Positions 6,318 to 13,699 of a stretch of DNA of 18,489 nt are shown here, in pieces. Source of the DNA: Acidimicrobiia bacterium (lineage in GTDB: Bacteria; Actinomycetota; Acidimicrobiia; Spongiisociales; ZC4RG35); NCBI GenBank assembly GCA_029865445.1, contig JAOUGY010000036.1:1-18489 (forward strand). The letters run 5' to 3'. The notes beneath the pieces were generated by a model, which ran no database searches, was not told the DNA's origin, and saw only the letters and a program-made list of their open reading frames with translations. Both the position numbers and the translations under genes were made by a program. Every line of letters begins with the position of its first letter. Within the stretch, counting starts at the first letter, position 1.

Positions 6318-7460
6318 ATGGTGCAGGAGGACACTGGTCTCGGCCTCGACGATCGAGACCTCATGGACGGCACTCCGCCGACCAATCCGTTCAGCGTCCA
6401 CATACTTCGCGTGGTCGCAGCGCTCGTGATCCCGATAGCCACGTTGCTCGGGATGTGGGTGGCCATGAATTGGGTCCAGAACCTCGAGAACCGGTTCGTC
6501 ACCGTGATCGTGGCGATCGTGGTCGGAGTCGGTGGGGTCTGGCTGTTGTACTGGGCGATGGACAGCGCCGTCGATCAGCTGCCGCTCCGATTCCGCGAGA
6601 GCGTGCGGCCGTACGTGTTCGTCGGCCCTGCCCTGGTTCTCCTCATCCTCTACCTCGTCTATCCCGCCTTCTACACGTTCGTCCTCAGCTTCCAGGACGC
6701 CAAAGGTTCGGGTTTCGTGGGGTTGGAGAACTACGCCTTCGTGTTCACCGACGAACGCATGCTGCGATCCATCCGGAACTCCATCGGATGGATCATCGTC
6801 GTGCCGCTCGTTTCGGTGGTCGTAGGCCTCGGCTTCGCACTGCTGGCGGACCGATTGAAGCGGATGGAGTCGGCCGCCAAGGCTCTCATCTTCTTGCCGA
6901 TGGCGATCTCGTTCGTCGGAGCCAGCATCGTGTGGAAGTTCATCTACAGCTTCCGGCCCGAGGGGTTCGGCGAGCAGATCGGCCTGCTGAACGGGATCAT
7001 GGTCGCCCTCGGCCAGGATCCGGTTGGGTGGCTTCAGCAACAGCCGTGGAACAACCTGCTGTTGATGGTGATCATGATCTGGATGCAGACCGGGTTCGGG
7101 ATGGTGATCCTGTCCGCCGCCATCAAGGGTGTACCCGAGGACATTATGGAGGCGGCCCGAATCGACGGCGCCACCGAGCCCCAGGTGTTCTGGCGGGTGA
7201 TCATCCCCTCGATCGCATCGACGATCGTGGTGGTACTCACGACGATGACCATCAACGTGCTCAAGATCTTCGACATCGTGTGGCTCTCGAACCCGGAGAC
7301 GAACGGCACCGAGGTGATCGCCGAACGCATGATGCGGTGGTTCTTCCGAAACGAGCACGACGGCCGGGGTGCTGCAATCGCGGTGTTCCTGTTCGTGGCG
7401 ATCTTGCCGGTGATGATTCTGAACATTCGCCGCTTCCGGCGGGAGGAGGCCATCCGATGA
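6318..7460 (+). CDS. aglF: Sugar ABC transporter permease (AglF/MalF-like)
   Basis: A 380-aa membrane protein with an N-terminal cytoplasmic tail (about 30 aa) and eight predicted TM helices: two extra N-terminal ones (about 29-50 and 58-82) followed by the six-helix permease core, as in MalF/AglF. The EAA loop that contacts the ATPase reads EAARIDGATEPQVFWRVIIP, with the conserved E-A-A-x3-G spacing. The FVGPALVLLILYLVYPA and VGLENYAFVF blocks are typical of the family. It pairs with the next gene product to form the heterodimeric channel. Its stop overlaps the next start (ATGA), so the two permeases are translationally coupled. Sugar specificity follows only from the AglE-like binding protein. 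Confidence 0.9.
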   Translation: MVQEDTGLGLDDRDLMDGTPPTNPFSVHILRVVAALVIPIATLLGMWVAMNWVQNLENRFVTVIVAIVVGVGGVWLLYWAMDSAVDQLPLRFRESVRPYVFVGPALVLLILYLVYPAFYTFVLSFQDAKGSGFVGLENYAFVFTDERMLRSIRNSIGWIIVVPLVSVVVGLGFALLADRLKRMESAAKALIFLPMAISFVGASIVWKFIYSFRPEGFGEQIGLLNGIMVALGQDPVGWLQQQPWNNLLLMVIMIWMQTGFGMVILSAAIKGVPEDIMEAARIDGATEPQVFWRVIIPSIASTIVVVLTTMTINVLKIFDIVWLSNPETNGTEVIAERMMRWFFRNEHDGRGAAIAVFLFVAILPVMILNIRRFRREEAIR

Positions 7461-8356
7461 CCACCGCAGTCCAACCGACGAGAAGGGCGAGGGGAAGCCA
7501 GGGAAATGTGGGAGCGGAGCAGAGTCTCTGGCTCATCCGGCTGGTCATCTTCGTCGTGGTCATCCTGTGGATGATTCCGACGGTGGGTCTCCTGATCAGC
7601 TCGTTCCGTACCCCGGAGGCGATCAACACGTCGGGATGGTGGACGGTGTTCGCCAACCTGTTCGACGGCGCCCAGTGGACGTTCCAGAACTATCAGGATG
7701 TCCTCAGCTCCGAGGGATTCGGGAATGCGTTCCTCAACACGCTGGCGGTGGCGGTTCCATCGACGGTGATCCCGATCACGATCGCGGCATTTGCGGCCTA
7801 CGCATTCTCGTGGATGGACTTCCCCGGACGGCAGTGGTTGTTCATCGCTGTCATCGCCCTGCTCGTGGTGCCACTGCAGATGGCGCTCATTCCGATTCTC
7901 AAGATCTACTCGAGCGTCGGCCTCGTCGGTGAGTTCCTGGCAGTGTGGCTGGCCCACACCGGCTTCGGGCTGCCGCTGGCGACCTACCTGCTCAGGAACT
8001 ACATCGGAACGCTTCCGTCATCGCTCATAGAGTCGGCCAAGATCGATGGTGCCGATCACTTCACCATCTTCTGGCGGCTGGTGATTCCGCTGTCGGTCCC
8101 GGCGCTCGCTTCGTTTGCGATCTTCCAGTTCCTGTGGGTCTTCAACGACTTCCTCGTGTCGCTGGTGTTCCTCGGCGGGACCCGGGACGTCCGGGTGTTG
8201 ACACTTGCCCTCAACGACCTGAACGGTTCCCGTGGCGAGGCCTGGCATCTGCTGACATCGGCTGCGTTCGTGACGATGGCGCTCCCGGTGGCCGTGTTCT
8301 TCTCGCTCCAGCGGTATTTCGTCCGTGGACTCACCGCTGGATCCGTGAAGGGATGA
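7457..8356 (+). CDS. aglG: Sugar ABC transporter permease (AglG/MalG-like)
   Basis: A 299-aa protein with six predicted TM helices, the partner of the preceding permease. The start is the ATG of an ATGA overlap, with GGGAGGAGG at 7441-7449 placed 7 nt upstream. The EAA loop reads ESAKIDGADHFTIFWRLVIP, in which the second motif position is Ser, a common variation. The N-terminal cytoplasmic tail is followed by TM1 (about 24-48), and the periplasmic loop carries SSFRTPEAINTSGWW, typical of the AglG/MalG group. No ATP-binding subunit gene follows; the next gene encodes another membrane protein. The ATPase must come from elsewhere, as with shared MsiK-type ATPases known in other actinobacteria. 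Confidence 0.9.
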   Translation: MTTAVQPTRRARGSQGNVGAEQSLWLIRLVIFVVVILWMIPTVGLLISSFRTPEAINTSGWWTVFANLFDGAQWTFQNYQDVLSSEGFGNAFLNTLAVAVPSTVIPITIAAFAAYAFSWMDFPGRQWLFIAVIALLVVPLQMALIPILKIYSSVGLVGEFLAVWLAHTGFGLPLATYLLRNYIGTLPSSLIESAKIDGADHFTIFWRLVIPLSVPALASFAIFQFLWVFNDFLVSLVFLGGTRDVRVLTLALNDLNGSRGEAWHLLTSAAFVTMALPVAVFFSLQRYFVRGLTAGSVKG

Positions 8357-8357
8357 T

Positions 8358-8867
8358 GTGACGGCGGTCGGCCGCGCCGACAAGGAGTTCCTCCGGTCGT
8401 GGCTGGCGATCGCGCTCGGAACGCTGGTGGTGACGACAAGTTTCTGGTCGACGGTGTACGCGTTCACCACCTCGGCGACCGGGGAACAGAGCCCGGCGTG
8501 GGCTTTCGCCCTGGCGGCCTCCCTCATTCCGATGGCGTTCGTCATCCTGGCGATCGTCTCGGCTCATCTCCGACCCGGAGGAGCCGTCACGATCGCCATG
8601 CTCCTGGCGGCAGCTTTCGGTTTCGTCCTCTTGCCGTTCGACCCGGCCACGGCTGTGATTGCCGCCTATTCGGCCGGGGGCGTGGCGGCGTTGCGGCGGC
8701 CAGCGCACTCGACCATACGGGCCCGCGCGGTGGCAGCATTCGGCGCGGTGCTCCTGGCATGGGCGCTGCTGTGGACGGTGACCATCGTTGGTCTCGCACT
8801 CGCACCAGCGCTGCCGTTCACGTTCATCGGGCTCGCCGACCTCGCAATGCGGGGCCGGCGACAATGA
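8358..8867 (+). CDS. Membrane protein of unknown function at the end of the agl operon
   Basis: A 169-aa protein starting at GTG 8358, one base after the aglG stop, so very likely in the same transcript. Four to five hydrophobic segments are visible (about residues 14-35, 47-69, 76-92, 95-112 and 120-150), with a basic C-terminus ending RGRRQ. I recognise no family, and there is no ABC or enzyme motif. Its position suggests a role tied to the transporter, but it could simply be an unrelated co-transcribed gene. Its last 44 nt overlap the 3' end of the convergent gene on the other strand. Confidence 0.7.
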   Translation: MTAVGRADKEFLRSWLAIALGTLVVTTSFWSTVYAFTTSATGEQSPAWAFALAASLIPMAFVILAIVSAHLRPGGAVTIAMLLAAAFGFVLLPFDPATAVIAAYSAGGVAALRRPAHSTIRARAVAAFGAVLLAWALLWTVTIVGLALAPALPFTFIGLADLAMRGRRQ

Positions 8868-9615
8868 ACCCGGACCTGCCGCGCGGTGGAGTGGAGATCA
8901 CCGTGACGATCGCCCGAGTCGAGATCGACACGATGAGGGCGCCGCCGCCGATGACCGCCGGGAGAAACCACTGACGCTGGACTTCGCGCGGTGGCAGGAC
9001 GTCTTCCCAGTCGAAGACTCCCTCCACCCATGGGAGGTGGCGCGACCAACCCGGCGTCTGACGTGTAAACGAGTATTCGTTCCCGGCCACGATCGACGAA
9101 GTCGGCCGGCATTCGATGGAGTCGACCATCACTCGAACCCGGGGCGTGCGCTGAGGCCCCCACGACAGGCCGTAGCACTCACCGGCCGCCTCGGTCACCA
9201 GGACGTTGACGAGTTCGCCGTCGAACAACTCGATGGCGGCGCCGGTGATCCCCGCGTACAAAACGGGGTAGTCCGCCGGTTCGGCCCGCCCGGCGTCAAT
9301 GGCGAGCCGGGCCCGCTCGAGAGGCTGGACAACGGCCTCCGCCAGTGGACGGTCCGGGTTCGCCCTGTATCGAATCGAGGGGACGAGCACCATGGTCGCC
9401 ACCACCGCGACGAGCCAGATGGCGAGTCGCGCCAGCCGGGCGTTGCGGACGCGACTTCCCTCGCGTGCCTCGGCGGTGGCTCGCGCCCCCGATGCCGAAC
9501 CGTGAAAGCTGTGGACTCGGCCCGCTTCGATCAGCAGCCACCGGCGGGGAGCGGCCCTGATGACCCTGTAACGGGTGGCCGAGTATCCATCGCCGTCTCG
9601 ATGCCACTTGAGCAT
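8824..9615 (-). CDS. Two-TM membrane protein with a cysteine-paired extracytoplasmic domain, unknown function
   Basis: A 263-aa protein from ATG 9615. The N-terminal 50 residues (MLKWHRDGDGYSATRYRVIR and onward) look like a small soluble beta-rich domain. A TM helix follows at about 61-81, then a roughly 130-residue loop that should be outside the membrane, containing two cysteines (C147, C169) fit for a disulfide, then a second TM at about 215-241 and a short basic tail. I recognise no named family. A TAGGTT box lies 9 nt upstream of the start, and there is no Shine-Dalgarno. Its 3' end overlaps the convergent gene by 44 bp, so elongation or antisense interference between the two is possible. 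Confidence 0.65.
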   Translation of the reverse strand: MLKWHRDGDGYSATRYRVIRAAPRRWLLIEAGRVHSFHGSASGARATAEAREGSRVRNARLARLAIWLVAVVATMVLVPSIRYRANPDRPLAEAVVQPLERARLAIDAGRAEPADYPVLYAGITGAAIELFDGELVNVLVTEAAGECYGLSWGPQRTPRVRVMVDSIECRPTSSIVAGNEYSFTRQTPGWSRHLPWVEGVFDWEDVLPPREVQRQWFLPAVIGGGALIVSISTRAIVTVISTPPRGRSGFIVAGPALRGRRAR

Positions 9616-9624
9616 TGGCTCTCG

Positions 9625-9630
9625 AACCTA
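9625..9630 (-). promoter_or_regulatory. Putative -10 box of the two-TM membrane protein gene (TAGGTT)
   Basis: On the minus strand TAGGTT fits TANNNT and ends 9 nt before the ATG at 9615, predicting a leader of at most a few nucleotides. No clear -35 is seen. Confidence 0.4.
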
Positions 9631-9678
9631 GCACGCGCCCGAACTTGGACTCGCCGACCGCCCCGGTCAGGGGTGAGT

Positions 9679-9864
9679 TCACAGCCCGTCGTCGAGACGA
9701 ACGATGCCATGCATGCTGCGCCGGACTCCGATCGCCATGGCCACCGATGCGAGCCCGGCCCCGCGACCCACGGAGGGGTTGTCCCCGAGCGGCAGGCGTC
9801 CATGAGATTGCGATGCTCCAGCTGCGGACGCCGTGACGACGCTGTGCCGGGAGGTGTCCGCCAT
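9679..9864 (-). CDS. Possible small hypothetical protein (61 aa), weakly supported
   Basis: ATG at 9864 to a stop at 9679 encodes 61 residues with no hydrophobic segment, signal or recognised motif. About three quarters of codons end in G or C, similar to genuine genes here but not decisive in such GC-rich DNA. There is no ribosome-binding site. The orientation matches the downstream two-TM gene (64-bp gap). It could equally be a chance open frame. Confidence 0.2.
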   Translation of the reverse strand: MADTSRHSVVTASAAGASQSHGRLPLGDNPSVGRGAGLASVAMAIGVRRSMHGIVRLDDGL

Positions 9865-9895
9865 GGATGATCTGTTTGGGGAACCGAGACCCGGC

Positions 9896-9901
9896 TAGGG
9901 T
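9896..9901 (+). promoter_or_regulatory. Putative -10 box of the aldo/keto reductase gene (TAGGGT)
   Basis: TAGGGT is the same hexamer as the predicted agl -10. It ends 8 nt before the ATG at 9910, so transcription should begin at or next to the start codon. No Shine-Dalgarno precedes the gene. Confidence 0.5.
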
Positions 9902-9909
9902 CGGCTTCC

Positions 9910-10812
9910 ATGACTTCGATCTCGATTGGACGACGGCGTGAACTAGGCCCGCTGGGAGAGGTGGGCGCCATCGCCTTCGGGTGTTGGAGGTTCGTTCACG
10001 AGGATCTCGACACGGCGATCGAGGTGGTTTCGACTGCGGTGGGACTCGGATTCGACCTCATCGACACGGCCGACGTCTACGGCTTGGAGTGGGGCGGCGC
10101 GGGGTTCGGGTCTGTCGAAAGGCTACTGGGTCAGGTCCTCACAGCGCGGCCCGATCTCCGAGAACGAGTGGTTCTGGCCACGAAAGGCGGGGTCCGGCCG
10201 GGCGTCCCCCTCGACTCCTCGGCCGCCTACCTCCAGCAGGCGTGCGATGCGTCGCTCGGCCGGCTGGGAGTCGAGCGAATCGATCTCTATCAGGTTCACC
10301 GGCCCGATCTCCTCACCCATCCGGAGGAGGTGGCAGGCGTGCTCGACCGCCTCGTCGAGTCGGGCAAGGTTCGAGCCGTCGGTGTTTCGAACCACACCGT
10401 CGCTCAGACCGAAGCGCTGGCGTCGTTCATGAGGAACCCTCTCGTGAGCACCCAACCCAGGTTCTCCGCCGCCCATCTCGGGTCACTGAGAGACGGGACC
10501 TTCGATCTCGCCATGCGATCCGGACTCGTCCCTTTGCTGTGGAGTCCGCTCGCCGGAGGGCGGCTCGTCACCGGAGAGGGTGTTCGTACCGAGCTCACCG
10601 TCGCTCTCGACCGTCTTGCAGCGGCCCACGACGTCGACCGAACCACGGTGGCGCTCGCCTTCTGCCTCGCCCAGGCCCCACGGCCCGTGGTGATCGTGGG
10701 AAGCCAGAACGTCAGTAGGCTCCGTCGCTATCCCGATGCGCTGGCGCTAGAGCTGAGTCGGGATGAGATCTACACGATCGTCGAGGCATCCGAAGGCACT
10801 CGACCGTTGTGA
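9910..10812 (+). CDS. Aldo/keto reductase family oxidoreductase
   Basis: A 300-aa protein of the NAD(P)H-dependent aldo/keto reductase superfamily, a TIM-barrel cytoplasmic enzyme reducing aldehydes or ketones. The catalytic tetrad is visible: Asp52 and Tyr57 in LIDTADVYG, Lys92 in LATKGG and His130 in YQVHRPD. SGKVRAVGVSNH is the conserved strand-7-side block, and VVIVGSQNVSRL near residues 257-268 is the usual cofactor-phosphate region. LVPLLWSPLAGGRL matches the YdhF/oxidoreductase subgroup. It appears monocistronic, with a leaderless-type start, and its 3' end faces the DUF1992 gene 19 bp away. The natural substrate cannot be inferred. Confidence 0.92.
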   Translation: MTSISIGRRRELGPLGEVGAIAFGCWRFVHEDLDTAIEVVSTAVGLGFDLIDTADVYGLEWGGAGFGSVERLLGQVLTARPDLRERVVLATKGGVRPGVPLDSSAAYLQQACDASLGRLGVERIDLYQVHRPDLLTHPEEVAGVLDRLVESGKVRAVGVSNHTVAQTEALASFMRNPLVSTQPRFSAAHLGSLRDGTFDLAMRSGLVPLLWSPLAGGRLVTGEGVRTELTVALDRLAAAHDVDRTTVALAFCLAQAPRPVVIVGSQNVSRLRRYPDALALELSRDEIYTIVEASEGTRPL

Positions 10813-10831
10813 ATGCTGGTCGGTGCCCTCT

Positions 10832-11191
10832 TCAAGGCAGCATGGCTCGCCGGATCCTGCGCCAAGTGGCAACGGCGGCGTCGGCATCGAGGGCAGCCTC
10901 GGGAGTCGATGAGTGGGCAATCAGACGATTGATCTCTCCGATCCGCTCTCGAACTGCTTCCTCGGTGGCGAGCGTCGGGAGTGACGCCAAAGCTCGTTCG
11001 GAGCGGGCGAGGGCTGAGTCGCGGCTCGTCTCGTCCCTGGCGAGCTCGCGGCGGATCCACCAGCCGGGGCCCGGATCGATCTCGAGCTTGCGGCCGGCGG
11101 CGGCGAGGCTGTCGAACTCGCCGGCCTGGGCGGCTTCGTCGAGCATGCGTTCCACGAACTCCACAATCTCGAATGCTACGTTGATCCACAC
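10832..11191 (-). CDS. DUF1992 protein (DnaJ homologue subfamily C member 28-type domain)
   Basis: A 119-aa protein consisting of essentially one DUF1992 domain: the block MLDEAAQAGEFDSLAAAGRKL, then PGPGWWIRRELARDE, matches the family core (ERGEFDNLPGxGKPL followed by WWIRR in actinobacterial members). The remainder is a charged helical region. The J-domain found in the eukaryotic namesake is absent, as is usual in bacteria, and the function is unknown. The GTG at 11191 is the upstream-most start; GTG codons at residues 10 and 13 are alternatives, and none has a Shine-Dalgarno. It is divergent from the following membrane-protein gene (71 bp) and convergent with the reductase gene. Confidence 0.82.
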   Translation of the reverse strand: MWINVAFEIVEFVERMLDEAAQAGEFDSLAAAGRKLEIDPGPGWWIRRELARDETSRDSALARSERALASLPTLATEEAVRERIGEINRLIAHSSTPEAALDADAAVATWRRIRRAMLP

Positions 11192-11226
11192 CCGCTAGAA
11201 ACCACTTCTGGGCGATGCCGTTGGTG

Positions 11227-11260
11227 CCGATACGTCATTCGTCCCCGATACGTGATTGAT
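11227..11260. repeat. Imperfect tandem 16-bp repeat upstream of a membrane-protein gene
   Basis: CCGATACGTCATTCGT (11227-11242) and CCGATACGTGATTGAT (11245-11260) share 13 of 16 positions at an 18-bp period. The pair sits in the 71-bp gap between divergent genes and ends 2 bp before ATG 11263. Tandem near-identical sites directly at a start codon are compatible with a regulator-binding region, but no regulator can be named. Confidence 0.5.
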
Positions 11261-11262
11261 CC

Positions 11263-12114
11263 ATGGCAACAAGTGTTGAACCTTCCACCAATGTGATCCG
11301 GACGGCGCCGACGTTCTTCGCCAACTCCCTGCTGGCGGCAGCTCTCGGCGTCACATGTGCTCGCGTGTTCGAGCAATTCGTGGTGGCCATCGCAGCTGCG
11401 ATCAACGGGCGTGCTCCGGTTCTCATGCACTCCGCCACACTGCTGACGGAGTCCGGGTCCGACCTCGTGCTGCTGGCCGCACCCGCGGCTTCCCTGGCCC
11501 TGGGGCTGATCCTCCTGATGATGTATCCCGGGTCGAAAGACCGGAGCGCAGGGCGCCTCGTCATGTTGTGGACGATGCTGTTTGCCTTCCGGAACGCCTG
11601 CGTGGCGCTTGCTACGACGCCCGTCGACGAGTCGTCGCCGATCGCTCTTGCCCTAGAGCGCTGGAACGTGCCCTCCGGGGTGGATCTGGTGCTTGCTGTG
11701 TTCGGGATTCTCGGACTGGTCTTGATCGCCATCGGTGCCGCCCCGGCTTTCCTCTCGTTCAGCCGCCACCGCAGCGAGGTTTCTACGGCGTCCGAGCGGC
11801 TCAGGTTCGCCGGATCGATCGCCCTCATCCCCGGGCTCGCCGGTCCGCTGCTCGCCGTGCCGCTGTTTCTGCCCGACGCCGGCACCGGGTTCGTTTCCAC
11901 CCTTCCACTCGCCGGCGCTTTCATCATCGTGACGGTGCTGGCGGCGGCGGCAACGAAGTCGTTCTCACCTCCTCAGATCATCGAGGAGCGAGGATTGGTG
12001 GTCGGACTGATCATCGCGTATGCCCTGGCGTTCCTGGTGCTCCGGTTGGGATTGGAACCCGGACTTCCGATTCCTCCGTGGGACGAGAACCTGCAGCTGA
12101 CCTTGCGTCCATGA
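11263..12114 (+). CDS. Polytopic membrane protein of unknown function
   Basis: A 283-aa protein with about seven predicted TM helices (roughly residues 18-48, 67-90, 98-115, 141-165, 184-206, 214-230 and 244-266). The short soluble N-terminus has no signal motif, and the C-terminus is acidic/hydrophilic. I recognise no family signature. The stop overlaps the next start as ATGA, so translation is coupled to the molybdopterin adenylyltransferase gene; a link to molybdenum enzymes is inference from that coupling only. A start at 11263 without Shine-Dalgarno is preceded directly by a tandem 16-bp repeat. Confidence 0.75.
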   Translation: MATSVEPSTNVIRTAPTFFANSLLAAALGVTCARVFEQFVVAIAAAINGRAPVLMHSATLLTESGSDLVLLAAPAASLALGLILLMMYPGSKDRSAGRLVMLWTMLFAFRNACVALATTPVDESSPIALALERWNVPSGVDLVLAVFGILGLVLIAIGAAPAFLSFSRHRSEVSTASERLRFAGSIALIPGLAGPLLAVPLFLPDAGTGFVSTLPLAGAFIIVTVLAAAATKSFSPPQIIEERGLVVGLIIAYALAFLVLRLGLEPGLPIPPWDENLQLTLRP

Positions 12115-12593
12115 GCGATTTGTCGGCCGCCGTGCTCACCGTGAGCGACGGGGTCAGTCATGGCACACGCGAGGACCGGTCGGGCGACGTCCTCGCGGAG
12201 TTGCTCACCTCCGCTGGATTCACCGTGCTGGATCGCAGAGTCGTTGCCGACGACGCCGACGCCATCGGAAATGCCCTCCGGCTGCTCGCCGAATCGGCGA
12301 GGTTCGTGGTCTCCACGGGTGGGACCGGGTTCGGGCCTCGCGACGTGACCCCGGAAGCGACGCGCGCCGTGATCGATCGCGAGGCGCCGGGGCTGGTGCA
12401 CCTCATGCTGGCGCGCGGGTTGGAGTCGACACCGATGGCCGCCCTCACCCGTGGGGTTGCCGGGTCGCTTGGCCGGTCATTGATCGTGAACCTTCCCGGA
12501 AGCCCCAAGGGGGCTTCGGAGAACCTTACGGCGATCCTGGCCCTCGTACCGCATGTTCTCGACCTGCTGGCAGGCGATACAGAGCATCCCTGA
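12111..12593 (+). CDS. mog: Molybdopterin adenylyltransferase (MogA/MoaB family)
   Basis: A 160-aa cytoplasmic protein covering one complete MoCF-biosynthesis domain. Enzymes of this family adenylylate molybdopterin before molybdate insertion. Visible motifs are TVSDGVSHGTREDRSG (10-25), STGGTGFGPRDVTPEAT (68-84) with the conserved GGTG and Asp78, and NLPGSPKGASENL (127-139). It starts at the ATG of an ATGA overlap. The XdhC gene begins 14 bp after its stop, followed by CoxG, so the context is maturation of a molybdenum hydroxylase. Whether it should be called MogA or MoaB cannot be decided from motifs. Confidence 0.9.
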   Translation: MSDLSAAVLTVSDGVSHGTREDRSGDVLAELLTSAGFTVLDRRVVADDADAIGNALRLLAESARFVVSTGGTGFGPRDVTPEATRAVIDREAPGLVHLMLARGLESTPMAALTRGVAGSLGRSLIVNLPGSPKGASENLTAILALVPHVLDLLAGDTEHP

Positions 12594-12595
12594 CC

Positions 12596-12601
12596 TATTC
12601 T
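12596..12601 (+). promoter_or_regulatory. Putative internal -10 box for xdhC (TATTCT)
   Basis: TATTCT fits TANNNT and ends 6 nt before GTG 12608, in the 14-bp gap after mog. It could give xdhC its own leaderless transcript in addition to read-through. Confidence 0.4.
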
Positions 12602-12607
12602 TCCCTT

Positions 12608-13699
12608 GTGGCGGAACTCGATCGGATCTTGGACACGATTTCGGAATGGTCGCAGCGAGACGTCCGATTCGCACTGGCGACCGTCGTCGGGGTTCGAGGT
12701 TCGACGTACCGCGGGCTCACCGCTCGCCAGCTCATCAGCAGCGATGGCACATCGGTTGGGACCGTGTCGGGCGGATGCCTCGACTCCGACCTGCACGCAG
12801 TCGCCGCCGAGGTGATCGCAACGTCCCGGGCGCAGCTGGTCGAATTCGATCTCACTGCAGACGACGAAGCAGTCTGGGGTTGGGGGATCGGCTGCAACGG
12901 GGCAACCGAGGTGTTGGTCGAGCCTTCCGCCCCGGCGGTCGAGCTGGCCCGGGCGATGGCCGACTTGTTTGCATCACATCGTCCGGCCGCCCTCGTACAC
13001 ACGCTCACGGGCGGAATCCCGGGATCACGTGCGATTGTCACCCACGGTGGGGTCACAGGTTCGCTCTCGTCCGAGATGGCTGCAGAGGCGCGGGCGCTTC
13101 TTGGCGATGGGAGGCACGGAATCGTCGAAGTGGGAGGGGTACGAGCCCTCGTGGAGGTCACCGGCACGAGGTCCAGACTCATCGTGTGCGGGGCGGGTCA
13201 TGATGCCGTGCCTGTTGTCCGGTACGGGGCGGAACTCGGCTTCGAGGTGATCGTGGTGGACGACCGGCGACAGTTCCTCACCCGAGAACGGTTCCCGCAG
13301 GCATCGGCCCTCGTGCATTGCGAGCCTCGAGAGTTGGGGTCGGCGGTGGATCTCGATCACAGGGCGCATGTGGTGCTGATGTCGCACAACTACCTGCGAG
13401 ATGTCGAATACCTTCGATCGGCCCTTCACGGCGATCCGGCATATGTCGGAGTTCTCGGTCCCGGTGAACGCTTGCGTCGCCTCCTCCATGACGTCCGGTC
13501 CATGGACCCGGAGATTCGAGTTCTCGATCGGTTGTTCGGGCCGGCCGGCCTCGACATCGGCGCAGAAGGGCCCGTGGAGATCGCCTGGGCGATCATGGCG
13601 GAGATCCTGGCTGTGAGACGAGGAACGGTGGGGGGCCACTTGAGGTCACGGAAAGGACCCGCCGAGCTCAAAACCCCGAACCTGATGGTCCGAGATTGA
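12608..13699 (+). CDS. XdhC/CoxI family molybdenum-hydroxylase maturation factor
   Basis: A 363-aa protein with both domains of the family. The N-terminal XdhC/CoxI domain shows VRGSTYRGLTARQLIS, VSGGCLDSDL (Cys57) and GWGIGCNGATEVL (Cys96); the C-terminal Rossmann domain shows RLIVCGAGHDAVPVV (from about residue 188) and VVVDDRR, then LMSHNY and YVGVLGP blocks. Family members deliver the matured, often sulfurated, molybdenum cofactor to xanthine dehydrogenase or CO dehydrogenase and are not part of the final enzyme. The GTG start has no Shine-Dalgarno. Gene order mog-xdhC-coxG supports a CO dehydrogenase-type client, but no catalytic subunits are in the window. Confidence 0.9.
   Translation: MAELDRILDTISEWSQRDVRFALATVVGVRGSTYRGLTARQLISSDGTSVGTVSGGCLDSDLHAVAAEVIATSRAQLVEFDLTADDEAVWGWGIGCNGATEVLVEPSAPAVELARAMADLFASHRPAALVHTLTGGIPGSRAIVTHGGVTGSLSSEMAAEARALLGDGRHGIVEVGGVRALVEVTGTRSRLIVCGAGHDAVPVVRYGAELGFEVIVVDDRRQFLTRERFPQASALVHCEPRELGSAVDLDHRAHVVLMSHNYLRDVEYLRSALHGDPAYVGVLGPGERLRRLLHDVRSMDPEIRVLDRLFGPAGLDIGAEGPVEIAWAIMAEILAVRRGTVGGHLRSRKGPAELKTPNLMVRD

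Larger units (their letters stand above)
9616..9909. other. 294-bp intergenic stretch with the promoters of both flanking genes
   Basis: It separates the divergent two-TM protein gene and the aldo/keto reductase gene. A TAGGTT box on the minus strand (9625-9630) and a TAGGGT box on the plus strand (9896-9901) are candidate -10 elements for those genes. The middle contains one minus-strand frame of 61 codons (9679-9864) with GC-rich third positions but no Shine-Dalgarno and no recognisable domain; I treat it as possible but unproven. No strong hairpin, repeat or RNA gene was seen. Confidence 0.4.

Noticed and set aside
4776..7358. An 860-codon open frame on the minus strand, rich in His, Asp, Glu and Arg
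   Set aside because: It lies antisense to the binding-protein and permease genes, which have clear signal, lipobox, TM and EAA motifs. The composition is that of a GC-rich shadow frame, with no domain.
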